DNA of 64,000 nt, taken from contig NZ_RXIZ01000007.1 of NCBI RefSeq assembly GCF_003987855.1, positions 73,478 to 137,477 of the forward strand, written 5' to 3'. Each line of letters begins with the position of its first letter. Position 1 is the stretch's first letter. This document shows, piece by piece, positions 46,964 to 56,674 of the stretch. The notes under the pieces are model-generated. The model saw nothing but the letters and a program-made list of their open reading frames with translations, did no database searches and had not been told where the DNA came from. Origin of the DNA: Hyphomicrobium sp. Lineage in GTDB: Bacteria > Pseudomonadota > Alphaproteobacteria > Rhizobiales > Hyphomicrobiaceae. The translations under genes and the position numbers were made by a program.

Positions 46964-47581
46964 CGCGTCGGACTGGCTTGTTGATCTCAAGCGCCCGTTC
47001 TCGTCTTCCAACTCTGCGATCCGCGTCTGCAGTCGTCCGATAGCGTCCTTCACATCTTCGAACGGCAGCATTCGCGGGATGTGCTGCGGACAATTGCGAT
47101 CCCACGCTTCGAGCGTGAAAACGATGGCGCGTTCCGGCCGCGCGCGATAGCTCGGATCACTCAGCTTAGTCATGAGCTCGTCATCGCCTTCAACCACCTT
47201 CGCCGTACCCCACAGCTTCACGCGCCGCTGGTGCACGTAGTCCATGATGAAGATGTACGCCTTCGGGTTCTCGGCGAGATTACCGATCGTGATGTACTGC
47301 TTATTCCCGCCGTAGTCCGCGAACGCCAAAGTCTTCTCGTCGAGGATCTTAAGAAAGCCAGCGGGTCCACCCCGATGCTGAATGTAAGGCTGTCCATCGG
47401 CGCTCGCTGTTGCCATGTAGAACGATCGCGTCTCGGCAATGCGTCCGGCAAGGTCATCATCGATGGTCGTTGGCCAACCGTGCAAGCGCTCCATGCGCTC
47501 GTACTGTTGCCGTGATCCACGCCGCGCCTGCTCAGCCTTCACCGCCGGAGTGAAAGCGATGTCTGAAGCTATGCCGGACAT
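46958..47581 (-). CDS. Pyridoxamine 5'-phosphate oxidase-related flavoprotein
   Basis: A 207-aa protein of the PNPOx-like split-barrel fold, FMN- or F420-type flavin binders. RSFYMATASADGQPYIQHRGGPAGFLKILDEKTLAFADYGGNKQYITIGNL covers the flavin-binding strand region, and a helical tail follows (IGRLQTRIAELEDENGRL). True PNPOx activity is unlikely because key substrate residues are not evident; a flavin reductase or general stress role is possible. ATG 47581 has GAGGGAAG upstream. The start overlaps the end of the GST gene by 13 nt, which suggests coupling. Its stop lies at the edge of the 88-bp repeat. Confidence 0.85.
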   Translation of the reverse strand: MSGIASDIAFTPAVKAEQARRGSRQQYERMERLHGWPTTIDDDLAGRIAETRSFYMATASADGQPYIQHRGGPAGFLKILDEKTLAFADYGGNKQYITIGNLAENPKAYIFIMDYVHQRRVKLWGTAKVVEGDDELMTKLSDPSYRARPERAIVFTLEAWDRNCPQHIPRMLPFEDVKDAIGRLQTRIAELEDENGRLRSTSQSDAH

Positions 47582-48192
47582 GGCACACTTCCCTCGCAGC
47601 CTGGCATGCCGATGAAGCGCGGCAGCTGCTTGATACGCTCGACCCAGGACGACACGCCCGGATAGGGTCCGAGCGGCACGCCGCCTTCCCATCCGAGAGC
47701 CACGTATGGCATGCACGCGATATCGGCGATCGTTGGCCGATCCAATGCGAGCCAGTCCCGATCTTGAAGGTGGCGCTCCATGAGCTCAAGGATAAGAGCA
47801 GCTTTCTCGCGCGCCGCCGCGATGTCGAGCTTCATCCCGAACTTGTCGTGCAGTCGCGCATCACCGGGGCCACGGGGGATCTCGTTTTCGGCCACCATCA
47901 GCCATTGCATGACCCGAGCCATCGGCTCAGGGTCAGTTGGCAGCCACGTCTCGCCGCCCCACTTGCGCGCGATATAAACGAGGATCGCCTGGCTATCTCT
48001 CAGGATCAGATTGCCGTCTTCGAGAACGGGCACCTGGCCGAAGGGATTGAGATCAATCAACGGGCTTTGCTTGTGCGCACCGCTCATAAAGTCAACGGGA
48101 ACGAGTTCAACCGGCAGGTCGAGCAGGGCGCATAGAAGCCTGACCTTGTAACAATTACCCGAGACGTCGAGATCATAAAGCTTCATCGCCAT
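47569..48192 (-). CDS. Glutathione S-transferase
   Basis: A 207-aa GST with an N-terminal thioredoxin-like domain (1-80) and helical C-terminal domain. The glutathione-binding stretches NPFGQVPVLEDG and LRDSQAILVYIARK are intact (cis-Pro and the DSQAI turn), and the N-terminal DLDVSGNCYKVRL provides a likely catalytic Ser. Substrate unknown. ATG 48192 (MAMKLYD) has GAGGAG upstream and is preferred to starts at 48279. It lies between folP and the PNPOx-like gene on the same strand. Confidence 0.9.
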   Translation of the reverse strand: MAMKLYDLDVSGNCYKVRLLCALLDLPVELVPVDFMSGAHKQSPLIDLNPFGQVPVLEDGNLILRDSQAILVYIARKWGGETWLPTDPEPMARVMQWLMVAENEIPRGPGDARLHDKFGMKLDIAAAREKAALILELMERHLQDRDWLALDRPTIADIACMPYVALGWEGGVPLGPYPGVSSWVERIKQLPRFIGMPGCEGSVPCPA

Positions 48193-48312
48193 GGTCCGCT
48201 CCTCTTCGCTCATCAATGTCGATGGCGCCGAGATAATGCATTCCAATGGATGGAGGCAGACGGCTATTCCGACAAGCACCCTTCCGAAATTTGGAAGGCT
48301 GAAACCCGAGCC

Positions 48313-49416
48313 TTAGTTGAGCCCTTTCTCGGTCCCGGCGGCGCAGGCCCGCCAAACCTCGATCGCTTGCTTCGTCTCGGCAACATCGTGCACGCGCACC
48401 ATTTGTATACCGGCCGCGGCACCCGAGATCGCGCAGGCCAGGGACCCCGGCATGCGATCCTTGGCGCTCTCCACGTTGCAGAGTTGCCCGATCATCTTCT
48501 TGCGGCTGGCGCCAAGCAAAAGCGGAACGCCAAGACCGTGATACAGCGGCAGGCCCGCCATCACTGCCACGTTGTGGTGAAGGTGCTTGCCGAACCCGAT
48601 ACCGGGATCAGCGACGATTTTGGCTTTCGGGATGCCAGCGGCAATACAGGCTTGAACCCGGCCCTCGAGATAATCGAAAACATCCAGCACCACATCGTCG
48701 TACTGCGGATTGTCGTTCATCGTCTTCGGGTCGCCTTGAGCGTGCATGATGATAATTGGCAATCCGGTTTCGGTCGCGACTTCGAGCGAGTCCGGCTCAT
48801 GCGTAAACGCCGAGACATCATTGAGGATGTCCGCGCCGGACGCGGCGGCTCGCTTCATCACCTCCGCTTTGCGCGTGTCGATAGAGATCACGGCATCCGT
48901 TCTGGCGCGGAGCCCCTCGATCACTGGAATGACGCGACGGATTTCCTCTTCCGCCGAGACGTAATCAGCCTGCGGTCGCGTACTCTCTCCGCCGATGTCG
49001 AGGATGTCCGCCCCTTCCTCGATCAGCCGTAGCCCATGGTCGATTGCCTCGCGCGCGGACCCGAATTCGCCGCCGTCCGAAAAGCTGTCCGGCGTCACGT
49101 TGATGATGCCCATGATGCGCGGCCGGTCGAGCGAGAGGCCGGCAAGCCTTGCCCGAGGTTCCGAAAGCTCCTGCAGAATGTCGGCGGCGGCGAGCGCCTC
49201 TCGCCCCCAGTCGCCGCTGAAGGCATCACCGAGCACCACGGTTCGGCGCTTTGTTTCAGGCGCACCGCGCGTCAGCACGTCGAGCGCCGCGAACGACAAT
49301 CGGCCACCGGCAAGAGGCAGCCCCTTCCATTGGGGAACGTCGGCCTCGTCGATGGCGCGCCGCTCGCCCCTATCCCAGAAGATGGCGGTAGGTTGCAGGT
49401 AGATGGAGCGTTTCAT
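48313..49416 (-). CDS. folP: Dihydropteroate synthase
   Basis: FolP (367 aa) condenses 6-hydroxymethyl-dihydropterin pyrophosphate with p-aminobenzoate in folate synthesis and is the sulfonamide target. The signature IMGIINVTPDSFSDGG and the downstream DIGGESTRP and DPGIGFGKHLHHN loops are all intact. It carries an N-terminal extension of about 95 residues before the TIM-barrel, common in alphaproteobacterial DHPS. It follows ftsH on the same strand, but a strong terminator (49452-49482) lies between the two. Confidence 0.96.
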   Translation of the reverse strand: MKRSIYLQPTAIFWDRGERRAIDEADVPQWKGLPLAGGRLSFAALDVLTRGAPETKRRTVVLGDAFSGDWGREALAAADILQELSEPRARLAGLSLDRPRIMGIINVTPDSFSDGGEFGSAREAIDHGLRLIEEGADILDIGGESTRPQADYVSAEEEIRRVIPVIEGLRARTDAVISIDTRKAEVMKRAAASGADILNDVSAFTHEPDSLEVATETGLPIIIMHAQGDPKTMNDNPQYDDVVLDVFDYLEGRVQACIAAGIPKAKIVADPGIGFGKHLHHNVAVMAGLPLYHGLGVPLLLGASRKKMIGQLCNVESAKDRMPGSLACAISGAAAGIQMVRVHDVAETKQAIEVWRACAAGTEKGLN

Positions 49417-49451
49417 GTGTGGTGAGTGCCCGAGCGATCAACGATGTCACG

Positions 49452-49482
49452 AAAAAGCGGCCGCGAAACTATCGCGGCCGCT
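49452..49482 (-). terminator. Strong intrinsic terminator after ftsH
   Basis: AGCGGCCGCGA (49456-49466) and TCGCGGCCGCT (49472-49482) form a perfect 11-bp GC-rich stem with a 5-nt loop; on the minus strand TTTTT follows directly. It lies 33 nt past the ftsH stop and insulates folP from the ftsH transcript, so folP needs its own promoter or read-through. Confidence 0.92.
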
Positions 49483-49515
49483 GGAAGATTGATAGCCGAC
49501 CGTACCAGCCAGCCC

Positions 49516-51465
<1,950 letters not shown>

Positions 51466-51617
51466 CTCTATCCTTGATGGCACCAAATGGCGCCAAACGG
51501 CACGTGCTCGGCGGCACTAGTGCCCCCAAGGTTGGAGACTAACATAGGGGGCTAGGTAGCGCCGCACAAGTTCATGCGTTTACCAACCTTTCGGCACATT
51601 GGAATAGCCAGCATTCC

Positions 51618-52967
51618 TTAATTTTCAGCCGCGTGAAGGGGCAGCGCCGTCATGCCCTCCGCGTCGAGCCGAGGTGCATCCAACCGGGCAAATGGGGCAA
51701 GAGCGGGGGCTGCAATGAATTCCTCGCCCGCCCAAAATGACGGCACGGCACGGGCCGCCCTCGCCGGCGGCCTGCGGCCGGGCACAAGGCGGGGTGCGAT
51801 CATTGCATAACCACGTTCGCCGAGGGGCCGCACTGTCACAAAATCGATGCCTCCAGCCGAGACCGTATCTAGCGAAAAACGTAAGCGAAACCGCCCATCC
51901 CACACGCGCGCCTCACCGCGAAAGAGGCGTGTTTCAAGGCCAGTGAGCCGGCCAAGCTCGCGCCAGACGCGGATGAAGCGCGGCCCTGTCGAGATCATTG
52001 CCCCGCCCAGTGTTGCCGTTGATGACACATCGCGTTGCATACGCGCCACCAGATCTTCGATCTCGGACAGCTGCGCCGCGGGAGTATCGCCCCCGTATCG
52101 CCTGACCAGCCTCTCGATGACGCGCTGCCGCAAGAGCGCAGGACCGCTCTTGAATGCTTGGCGCTCCAAGCACGCGAAAACTTCATGGCCGAAACTCAAC
52201 CCGAGCGACGAAACGAAGACGTCTTCGGCGTAGGACAGGGCGTCGCGAGCATCACCCAGACGGCGGGCGGAAGCAGCAATTGCTTTCGACGACAGTCCTG
52301 CTGCCTCGAGCTTGGCAAGATGCGATCGCAGACGCGCCCGCTCAAAGCGCAGATCGATGTTCGTCGGATCCTGGACGGCATCGACGCCGCGCGCCGCTAA
52401 CGTCGCGATCAGGCGCGCTTTGGGAAAAGCAAGCAACGGACGTACGAGGGCGATTGGTGAGCCTTCGCTCAACGGGCGCTCAGAAGGCATTCCTGCCAAC
52501 CCATCGACACCGGCTCCGCGAGCAAGACGCATCGCAAATGTCTCGACCTGATCGTCGCGATGATGCGCTGTGGCGACCGCGATGCGTTCTCCGCGCGAAC
52601 CAAGCAGAGTTCGCGCGTGCTGTTCGAGGAGCCGATAGCGAGCCTCGCGCGCCGCCGCCGGCACGCCAACCGAGGGCTTCAAGCCAGTCCAGGTCAGGAT
52701 GACGTGCGGCAAACCAAGTTCGCCCGCCGCGGCAGCCACCATCTCTGCTTCGTGCCGCGAGGTGGGACGGAGCGCGTGGTCGACGCTCGCGACCGAAACG
52801 ACAGGTCCTCCTGCTCGTCCGGCGCGCCACTGAGCAACAAGCAGCATCAGCGCCATGCTGTCCGGACCGCCCGAAACGGCAAGGATCAGATGATCGAAAG
52901 CAGCCAAGCGCTCGAACGCTGCCGCAGCTTCGATAGCGGTGATTTGCTCTGGCAAGTCCTGACGCAC
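51618..52967 (-). CDS. tilS: tRNA(Ile)-lysidine synthetase
   Basis: TilS (449 aa) adds lysine to C34 of the tRNA-Ile with a CAU anticodon, switching it to read AUA. The PP-loop SGGPDS (32-37) is intact within LILAVSGGPDSMALMLL, and the later segments ATAHHRDDQVETFAMRLARGAGVDGLAGM carry the family motif for ATP and tRNA contacts. It lies between cpoB and ftsH, the usual arrangement in Rhizobiales. Confidence 0.95.
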   Translation of the reverse strand: MRQDLPEQITAIEAAAAFERLAAFDHLILAVSGGPDSMALMLLVAQWRAGRAGGPVVSVASVDHALRPTSRHEAEMVAAAAGELGLPHVILTWTGLKPSVGVPAAAREARYRLLEQHARTLLGSRGERIAVATAHHRDDQVETFAMRLARGAGVDGLAGMPSERPLSEGSPIALVRPLLAFPKARLIATLAARGVDAVQDPTNIDLRFERARLRSHLAKLEAAGLSSKAIAASARRLGDARDALSYAEDVFVSSLGLSFGHEVFACLERQAFKSGPALLRQRVIERLVRRYGGDTPAAQLSEIEDLVARMQRDVSSTATLGGAMISTGPRFIRVWRELGRLTGLETRLFRGEARVWDGRFRLRFSLDTVSAGGIDFVTVRPLGERGYAMIAPRLVPGRRPPARAARAVPSFWAGEEFIAAPALAPFARLDAPRLDAEGMTALPLHAAEN

Positions 52968-53006
52968 GCCACGGTTGGCAAGCTCAAACAGAGCCCGCCG
53001 CTCCTG

Positions 53007-54053
53007 TTACTGACAACCAACCCGCTGGCGCTCATTTTGCGCGCGGGATCTCACGCTCTGCGGTGCCGTTGGGAATTTCGAGGCCAGCTCCGCAAATGAC
53101 GAACAAGCTGCATCTTTTTGCCCAAGCCTGTCGAGTGACATTGCGAGCTTCAGCAGACTGTCAGCCGCTTTACCGCTCTGCCCGTAATTCTGATAGCCTT
53201 TGAGGAAGGCACCGGCTGCTGCCTTGTACTGACCGCGCACGAAATAGGTTTCGCCGAGCCAATACTGTGCATTTCCCGATAGCGAGTCATTGGGGAATTT
53301 CTTCAGAAAATCGGTAAATGCCGTCTCGGCCGAGCCGTAGTCGCGCTGGAGGAGGTAACCGTACGCCGTCTCATAGGCTTGCTTGGGATCGCCGCCCGTT
53401 TCGGCGCCAGGAGGAAGCGCTGCAGTCGCAACAGGCGCTCCGGGCGCTGCCGCCCCGGCACTTCCGTCATTTGCTGGCTGGCCCTGTTTTGGCTGCCCTT
53501 GGCTGTTCAAATAACCGCCGATGGCGTCATTCCCGTTGCTCGCTGAAGAAACGGTCGTCGATCCAAATCCTGGCGCCGACGATTGAGGCGCGCCGGCGCC
53601 GCCGTCGGCCGCTGCATCTGTCCCGCCGGAGATTTCGGATTTACGAGACAGGCCGGTGCTACGCAGTTGATCCGATAGCTGCTGCACTTGCGCCGACAAG
53701 GCGCGCACCTGCGTCTCGAGACTGTCGATGCGCGCGCCATCCGCGCCCCCAGCAGATGGGAACGGAGCGGCGGCTGCGCCGCCACCACCACCGCCACTTT
53801 TCGTTAGAGACTCGAGCGTGCCCACAACGACCTGCATATCGACAAGCTGTTCTTCCAAGGCCTCGACGCGTGCCTTGAGCGCCGCATCTCCGCCACCCGC
53901 GGCGGCAGCGGCGGGGCTGGCCTTGCCCGGCCGCGCTTCATTGGACTGTGCAGCGACAGGAATAGGCGCTAGCTGCGTCAGGGCGCACGCTGCAGCCAGC
54001 ACGAGCGTCGCCGACCACACGCCGTTTTGTTTTTTCTCAGCACGCTTGGCCAT
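53007..54053 (-). CDS. cpoB: Tol-Pal system protein CpoB/YbgF
   Basis: A periplasmic protein (348 aa) that in E. coli links PBP1b with TolA during constriction. A signal peptide (hydrophobic about 13-36, cleaved near VAA-QS) is followed by a coiled coil (about 55-85), a Gly/Ala/Pro-rich linker (about 85-230) that is longer than in E. coli, and a C-terminal TPR domain (about 230-345) with the TPR segment AYGYLLQRDYGSAETAFTDFLKKFPNDSLSGNAQYWLGETYF. GTG 54110 with GGAGG upstream is an alternative start. It is the gene after the OmpA-like protein. Confidence 0.9.
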   Translation of the reverse strand: MAKRAEKKQNGVWSATLVLAAACALTQLAPIPVAAQSNEARPGKASPAAAAAGGGDAALKARVEALEEQLVDMQVVVGTLESLTKSGGGGGGAAAAPFPSAGGADGARIDSLETQVRALSAQVQQLSDQLRSTGLSRKSEISGGTDAAADGGAGAPQSSAPGFGSTTVSSASNGNDAIGGYLNSQGQPKQGQPANDGSAGAAAPGAPVATAALPPGAETGGDPKQAYETAYGYLLQRDYGSAETAFTDFLKKFPNDSLSGNAQYWLGETYFVRGQYKAAAGAFLKGYQNYGQSGKAADSLLKLAMSLDRLGQKDAACSSFAELASKFPTAPQSVRSRAQNERQRVGCQ

Positions 54054-54198
54054 GCCCGCCCTGCCCTTCGTATTGGAAACCGCTGAAACGCGAACCTTGG
54101 AGGCTTCCACCTCACCTCCGGCACAACCTACCCCAGCCGGCCGCGCGCCTCCACCTACGATGGGTCGCAGTCCCCGTTCAACATCTTGCGCTCTCGCG

Positions 54199-54990
54199 CT
54201 ACTGCGAAATCTGGTTTTCTGACCCGATCAACCCGCCGGATCGGTCAGTCGTGGTCTGCTTCGTCAGACTGGGGATCTGCTGACTGGACCGCCATCGAGC
54301 ATCCGAGTGCCAATAGTTGATCAGCACTTCGACATTGCGATTCTGTGCTTCGCAGAGCGGCCCGTCGCAGAGCGCCACCCGATCCTGGTTGCCCGCAGCC
54401 TTAATCTCTATGCGGCCCGGCTGGAGCCCGGCAGCTATCAGTCGATCCCGGACTGTTTGGGCGCGCTGTAATGACAGGTTCCGGACCGCGGCTTCATCGC
54501 CCTCGCTGTCCGCTCGTCCGATAACCATGACCGACAGATCAGGGCGTGCATTCAACCAGCGCGCCTGCTGCTCGATCATGCTGCGCGCCCGCCCGCCCAG
54601 CGCAGCGCTGTTTTCGGCAAAGAAGACTCGGTCGCCGACATCGAAGAGAAACGCGCGCCTGTACTCAGCCGTACGCTCTGCCTCGTCGGCTTTCAGCCGT
54701 GCGCGGGAATCGGGGTCGAGTTCACCGCGATCCAGGGCTGCGAGCGCCCGTTTGGCTTTCAGCGCCTCCGGTGAACCTGGGTAGTCGGAGACGACGCGGT
54801 CGAGAAGCCGGCGGCCGGAATCGTCGACATGATCGGACAAAGCATCGAGCCCGTCCTCCAGAAGCTCGGCGGCCGTCTCATCTTCGGAATCACGCTCCTG
54901 TGCGCCAAGATGAGGCGCCAACGCTCCCATCACGGTGAGGACGCTACAAATAATGCCGACCGCTACAAATGAAGTCCGCAATTTAAACAT
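54199..54990 (-). CDS. OmpA-domain protein between pal and cpoB
   Basis: A 263-aa exported protein. A hydrophobic N-terminus (about 8-28) looks like a signal peptide and has no lipobox Cys. A short helical TPR-like segment (RLLDRVVSDYPGSPEALKAKRALAAL, about 60-85) leads to an OmpA-type peptidoglycan-binding domain (about 115-230): VFFAENSAALG, VMVIGRADSEGDEAAVRNLSLQRAQTVRDRL. A Cys pair (LCDGPLCEAQNRNVEVLI) mirrors the position seen in this Pal. It may be a Pal paralogue that is not lipid-anchored; the function is inferred from the fold and the location. Confidence 0.85.
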   Translation of the reverse strand: MFKLRTSFVAVGIICSVLTVMGALAPHLGAQERDSEDETAAELLEDGLDALSDHVDDSGRRLLDRVVSDYPGSPEALKAKRALAALDRGELDPDSRARLKADEAERTAEYRRAFLFDVGDRVFFAENSAALGGRARSMIEQQARWLNARPDLSVMVIGRADSEGDEAAVRNLSLQRAQTVRDRLIAAGLQPGRIEIKAAGNQDRVALCDGPLCEAQNRNVEVLINYWHSDARWRSSQQIPSLTKQTTTDRSGGLIGSENQISQ

Positions 54991-55093
54991 CGAGTACGGC
55001 GCCGCATGAATTACACAACGCCGTTATGCTCGGCCAATTAGGCCAAACTTTGCTGAATTGAGATTAGGTTAAGGCTTCGCGAACGTGTTGCAA

Positions 55094-55124
55094 ATTTGAG
55101 CCAACTTCGCGAGTTGGCTCAAAT
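55094..55124. other. Perfect 12-bp hairpin between pal and the OmpA-like gene
   Basis: ATTTGAGCCAAC (55094-55105) and GTTGGCTCAAAT (55113-55124) form a perfect stem with loop TTCGCGA, 21 nt past the pal stop on the minus strand. There is no U-tract, so it is more likely an mRNA-stabilising or processing hairpin, or a partial terminator that lowers expression of the genes after pal. Confidence 0.6.
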
Positions 55125-55145
55125 CTGGCGAAACATTGCGCCCGC

Positions 55146-55658
55146 CTATCGCTGGCTGACGACGCCGCCGCTGTTGAGCACGGTCTGCGCGCGTCGATTC
55201 TGCGACCAGCACGAGATGTCGTTGCAGACAGCCACCGGGCGTTCCTTGCCGTACGAAATCGTCCGAATGCGCGCGCCGTTGATTCCGTGCTGAGACAAGA
55301 AATTCCGCACCGTCGTGGCGCGTCGGGCGCCAAGCGCAATGTTGTATTCCCGCGTGCCGCGTTCGTCCGCGTGACCCTCGATCGTAATCGTGTACTGCGG
55401 ATACTGCTGCAGCCACTGCGATTGCTTCGTGAGCGTCTGTTGCGCTTCCGGCGTGAGGTCCACCGAGTCGGTCGAGAAGTAGACGATGTCGCCGACATTC
55501 TGAGTGAAGTCGCGCTGCGAACCCGGTGTCGCGTTGCCGTACTTGCTGCTGAGCGCATCCGGCTGCATGTCCTTGTTTGCGCATGCAGCGAGCGTCACCG
55601 CAAGAACCGAAACGGCGGCAAGGCGCAGACCTAAGCTCCGCGCGAACGTGGCCATCAT
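55146..55658 (-). CDS. pal: Peptidoglycan-associated lipoprotein Pal
   Basis: Pal (170 aa) is the outer-membrane lipoprotein that ties the outer membrane to peptidoglycan and binds TolB. The signal peptide ends with the lipobox LAAC (Cys at about 26 from the 55658 start). The OmpA domain follows with FSTDSVDLTPEAQ, EGHADERGTREYNIALGARRATTVRNFL. The start is ATG 55658 or the adjoining 55655, behind AAGGGA; the open frame to 55784 is not coding. It follows the two micro-lipoproteins and tolB on the same strand. Confidence 0.96.
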   Translation of the reverse strand: MMATFARSLGLRLAAVSVLAVTLAACANKDMQPDALSSKYGNATPGSQRDFTQNVGDIVYFSTDSVDLTPEAQQTLTKQSQWLQQYPQYTITIEGHADERGTREYNIALGARRATTVRNFLSQHGINGARIRTISYGKERPVAVCNDISCWSQNRRAQTVLNSGGVVSQR

Positions 55659-56121
55659 TTCGCTAATCCCTTCGTATCGATCTCGTCTCTTGCACGAGTC
55701 GCATCGCGAATCTTCCGCCAAGAGAAACGGTTTGTCCCTTGTGCCGATAACCGAGCGTTCGGCCCAAAATATGGCCGATTCCACGGAGGGAGCCCCATCT
55801 CACTCGCGATACGTTCGTACGATCCGGGAACCCCGCAGCACGCCTCTGCCCGAAACTTCTATCATCGGGATTCAAGGTGTGTGTGCGACTAATTTGAATT
55901 ACGAGCACTTTTCTACGCGGTTTTCCCCGAGTTCCTCGGGCTCACTGAGGATCAACTTGACCCGAAACTCTTAATCATTCGGTAACGCACTCGAAAATCG
56001 AATCGATCGTGCGTGTGAGATGCCCCAAAAAAGCTCAAGACCGAGATGATGGCACGAAATGCCAACAACTCGGCCTTGAAGATTGGGATGAAAAACGCAG
56101 TACTAAGAAGTCAGGGTGCGC
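55659..56121. other. 463-nt gap between the micro-lipoprotein genes and pal
   Basis: This unusually long gap interrupts the tolB-pal arrangement. It has no supported gene on either strand; short frames lack ribosome-binding sites. AT-richer stretches near 55880-56000 probably carry the pal promoter, so pal is likely transcribed independently of tolB. I cannot place definite promoter boxes. Confidence 0.5.
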
Positions 56122-56247
56122 TTAGCGCGCAACCTGCTCCGAAGCGACGGGCCCGCCGAGTTTCAGCGGCGTATGTTCTGCTTCACGACGGCAAGCGCCG
56201 AGAGCAACAGCAGCCAAAACGGCAGCGAGTACGATTGCGTTCTTCAT
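56122..56247 (-). CDS. Micro-lipoprotein A (41 aa)
   Basis: A 41-aa ORF that starts at ATG 56247 with AAGGAG 9 nt upstream. A signal peptide (MKNAIVLAAVLAAVALGAC) ends in a lipobox LGAC (Cys19). The mature 23 residues read CRREAEHTPLKLGGPVASEQ plus VAR. It shares 20 of those 23 with micro-lipoprotein B, 36 nt upstream, and most DNA differences between them are silent. No known family is recognised. Lipid anchoring, small size and location point to an envelope role with Tol-Pal, which is inference. The basic residues after Cys argue for the outer membrane. Confidence 0.82.
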   Translation of the reverse strand: MKNAIVLAAVLAAVALGACRREAEHTPLKLGGPVASEQVAR

Positions 56248-56283
56248 TGTAGTCTCCTTTGAGGTCTAGATTACGCGCTAAAA

Positions 56284-56418
56284 TTAGCGAGCAACCGAGT
56301 CGCTAGCGGTCGGGCCGCCGAGCTTCAAAGGCGTATGCTCAGCTTCGCGACGGCAAGCGCCGAGAGCGACAGCCGCAACAACTGCTGACAAAAGGATCAG
56401 CCCCTTCACACCCTGCAT
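56284..56418 (-). CDS. Micro-lipoprotein B (44 aa)
   Basis: A 44-aa ORF, paralogue of the gene that follows it. ATG 56418 is 8 nt from AGGAG; the ATG at 56424 is only 2 nt from it and is rejected. Signal peptide MQGVKGLILLSAVVAAVALG ends at lipobox LGAC (Cys22). The mature part is 23 residues, CRREAEHTPLKLGGPTASDS plus VAR. The pair is 36 nt apart and on the same strand as tolB and pal. Three residues differ in the mature part (V/T, E/D, Q/S). Signal peptides differ much more, so the mature part is under selection. Confidence 0.83.
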   Translation of the reverse strand: MQGVKGLILLSAVVAAVALGACRREAEHTPLKLGGPTASDSVAR

Positions 56419-56571
56419 GGTCATATCTCCTGATACGATTCCGGCAAAAGCCGTACTCTGGGGTACCGGGAGGGCGCTCCCCGATCAAGAACGCAGGCGC
56501 TAAATCCCAAGTTTTCCAACCCTATAGATGCGAAAATGCAACGGGCGAGAGTGGGCAAAAGTCAACACTTT

Positions 56572-56595
56572 TTGGCGCTCCGTTAAGAGCGCCAA
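56572..56595. other. Perfect 9-bp hairpin downstream of tolB
   Basis: TTGGCGCTC (56572-56580) and GAGCGCCAA (56587-56595) form a perfect stem with loop CGTTAA about 80 nt past the tolB stop. On the minus strand the stem is followed by A, not U, so it is not a classic intrinsic terminator; it may be an mRNA 3' end or a processing site that separates tolB from the micro-lipoprotein transcript. The rest of 56419-56674 holds no gene. Confidence 0.5.
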
Positions 56596-56674
56596 CGCAC
56601 TGATTTCGCTCGCACTTACGTTTCGAGCCGAAGTCATCGTTAATATCTTGGGCAGCGCGTTCGTGAAGGATTTC

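Noticed and set aside
56046..56252. A 68-aa plus-strand frame opposite micro-lipoprotein A.
   Set aside because: It is the reverse of the lipoprotein gene; the minus-strand reading has a ribosome-binding site, signal peptide, lipobox and a paralogue.
56572..56595. Hairpin after tolB as an intrinsic terminator.
   Set aside because: The stem is perfect, but on the minus strand A residues follow it instead of U residues, so it does not meet the usual form.
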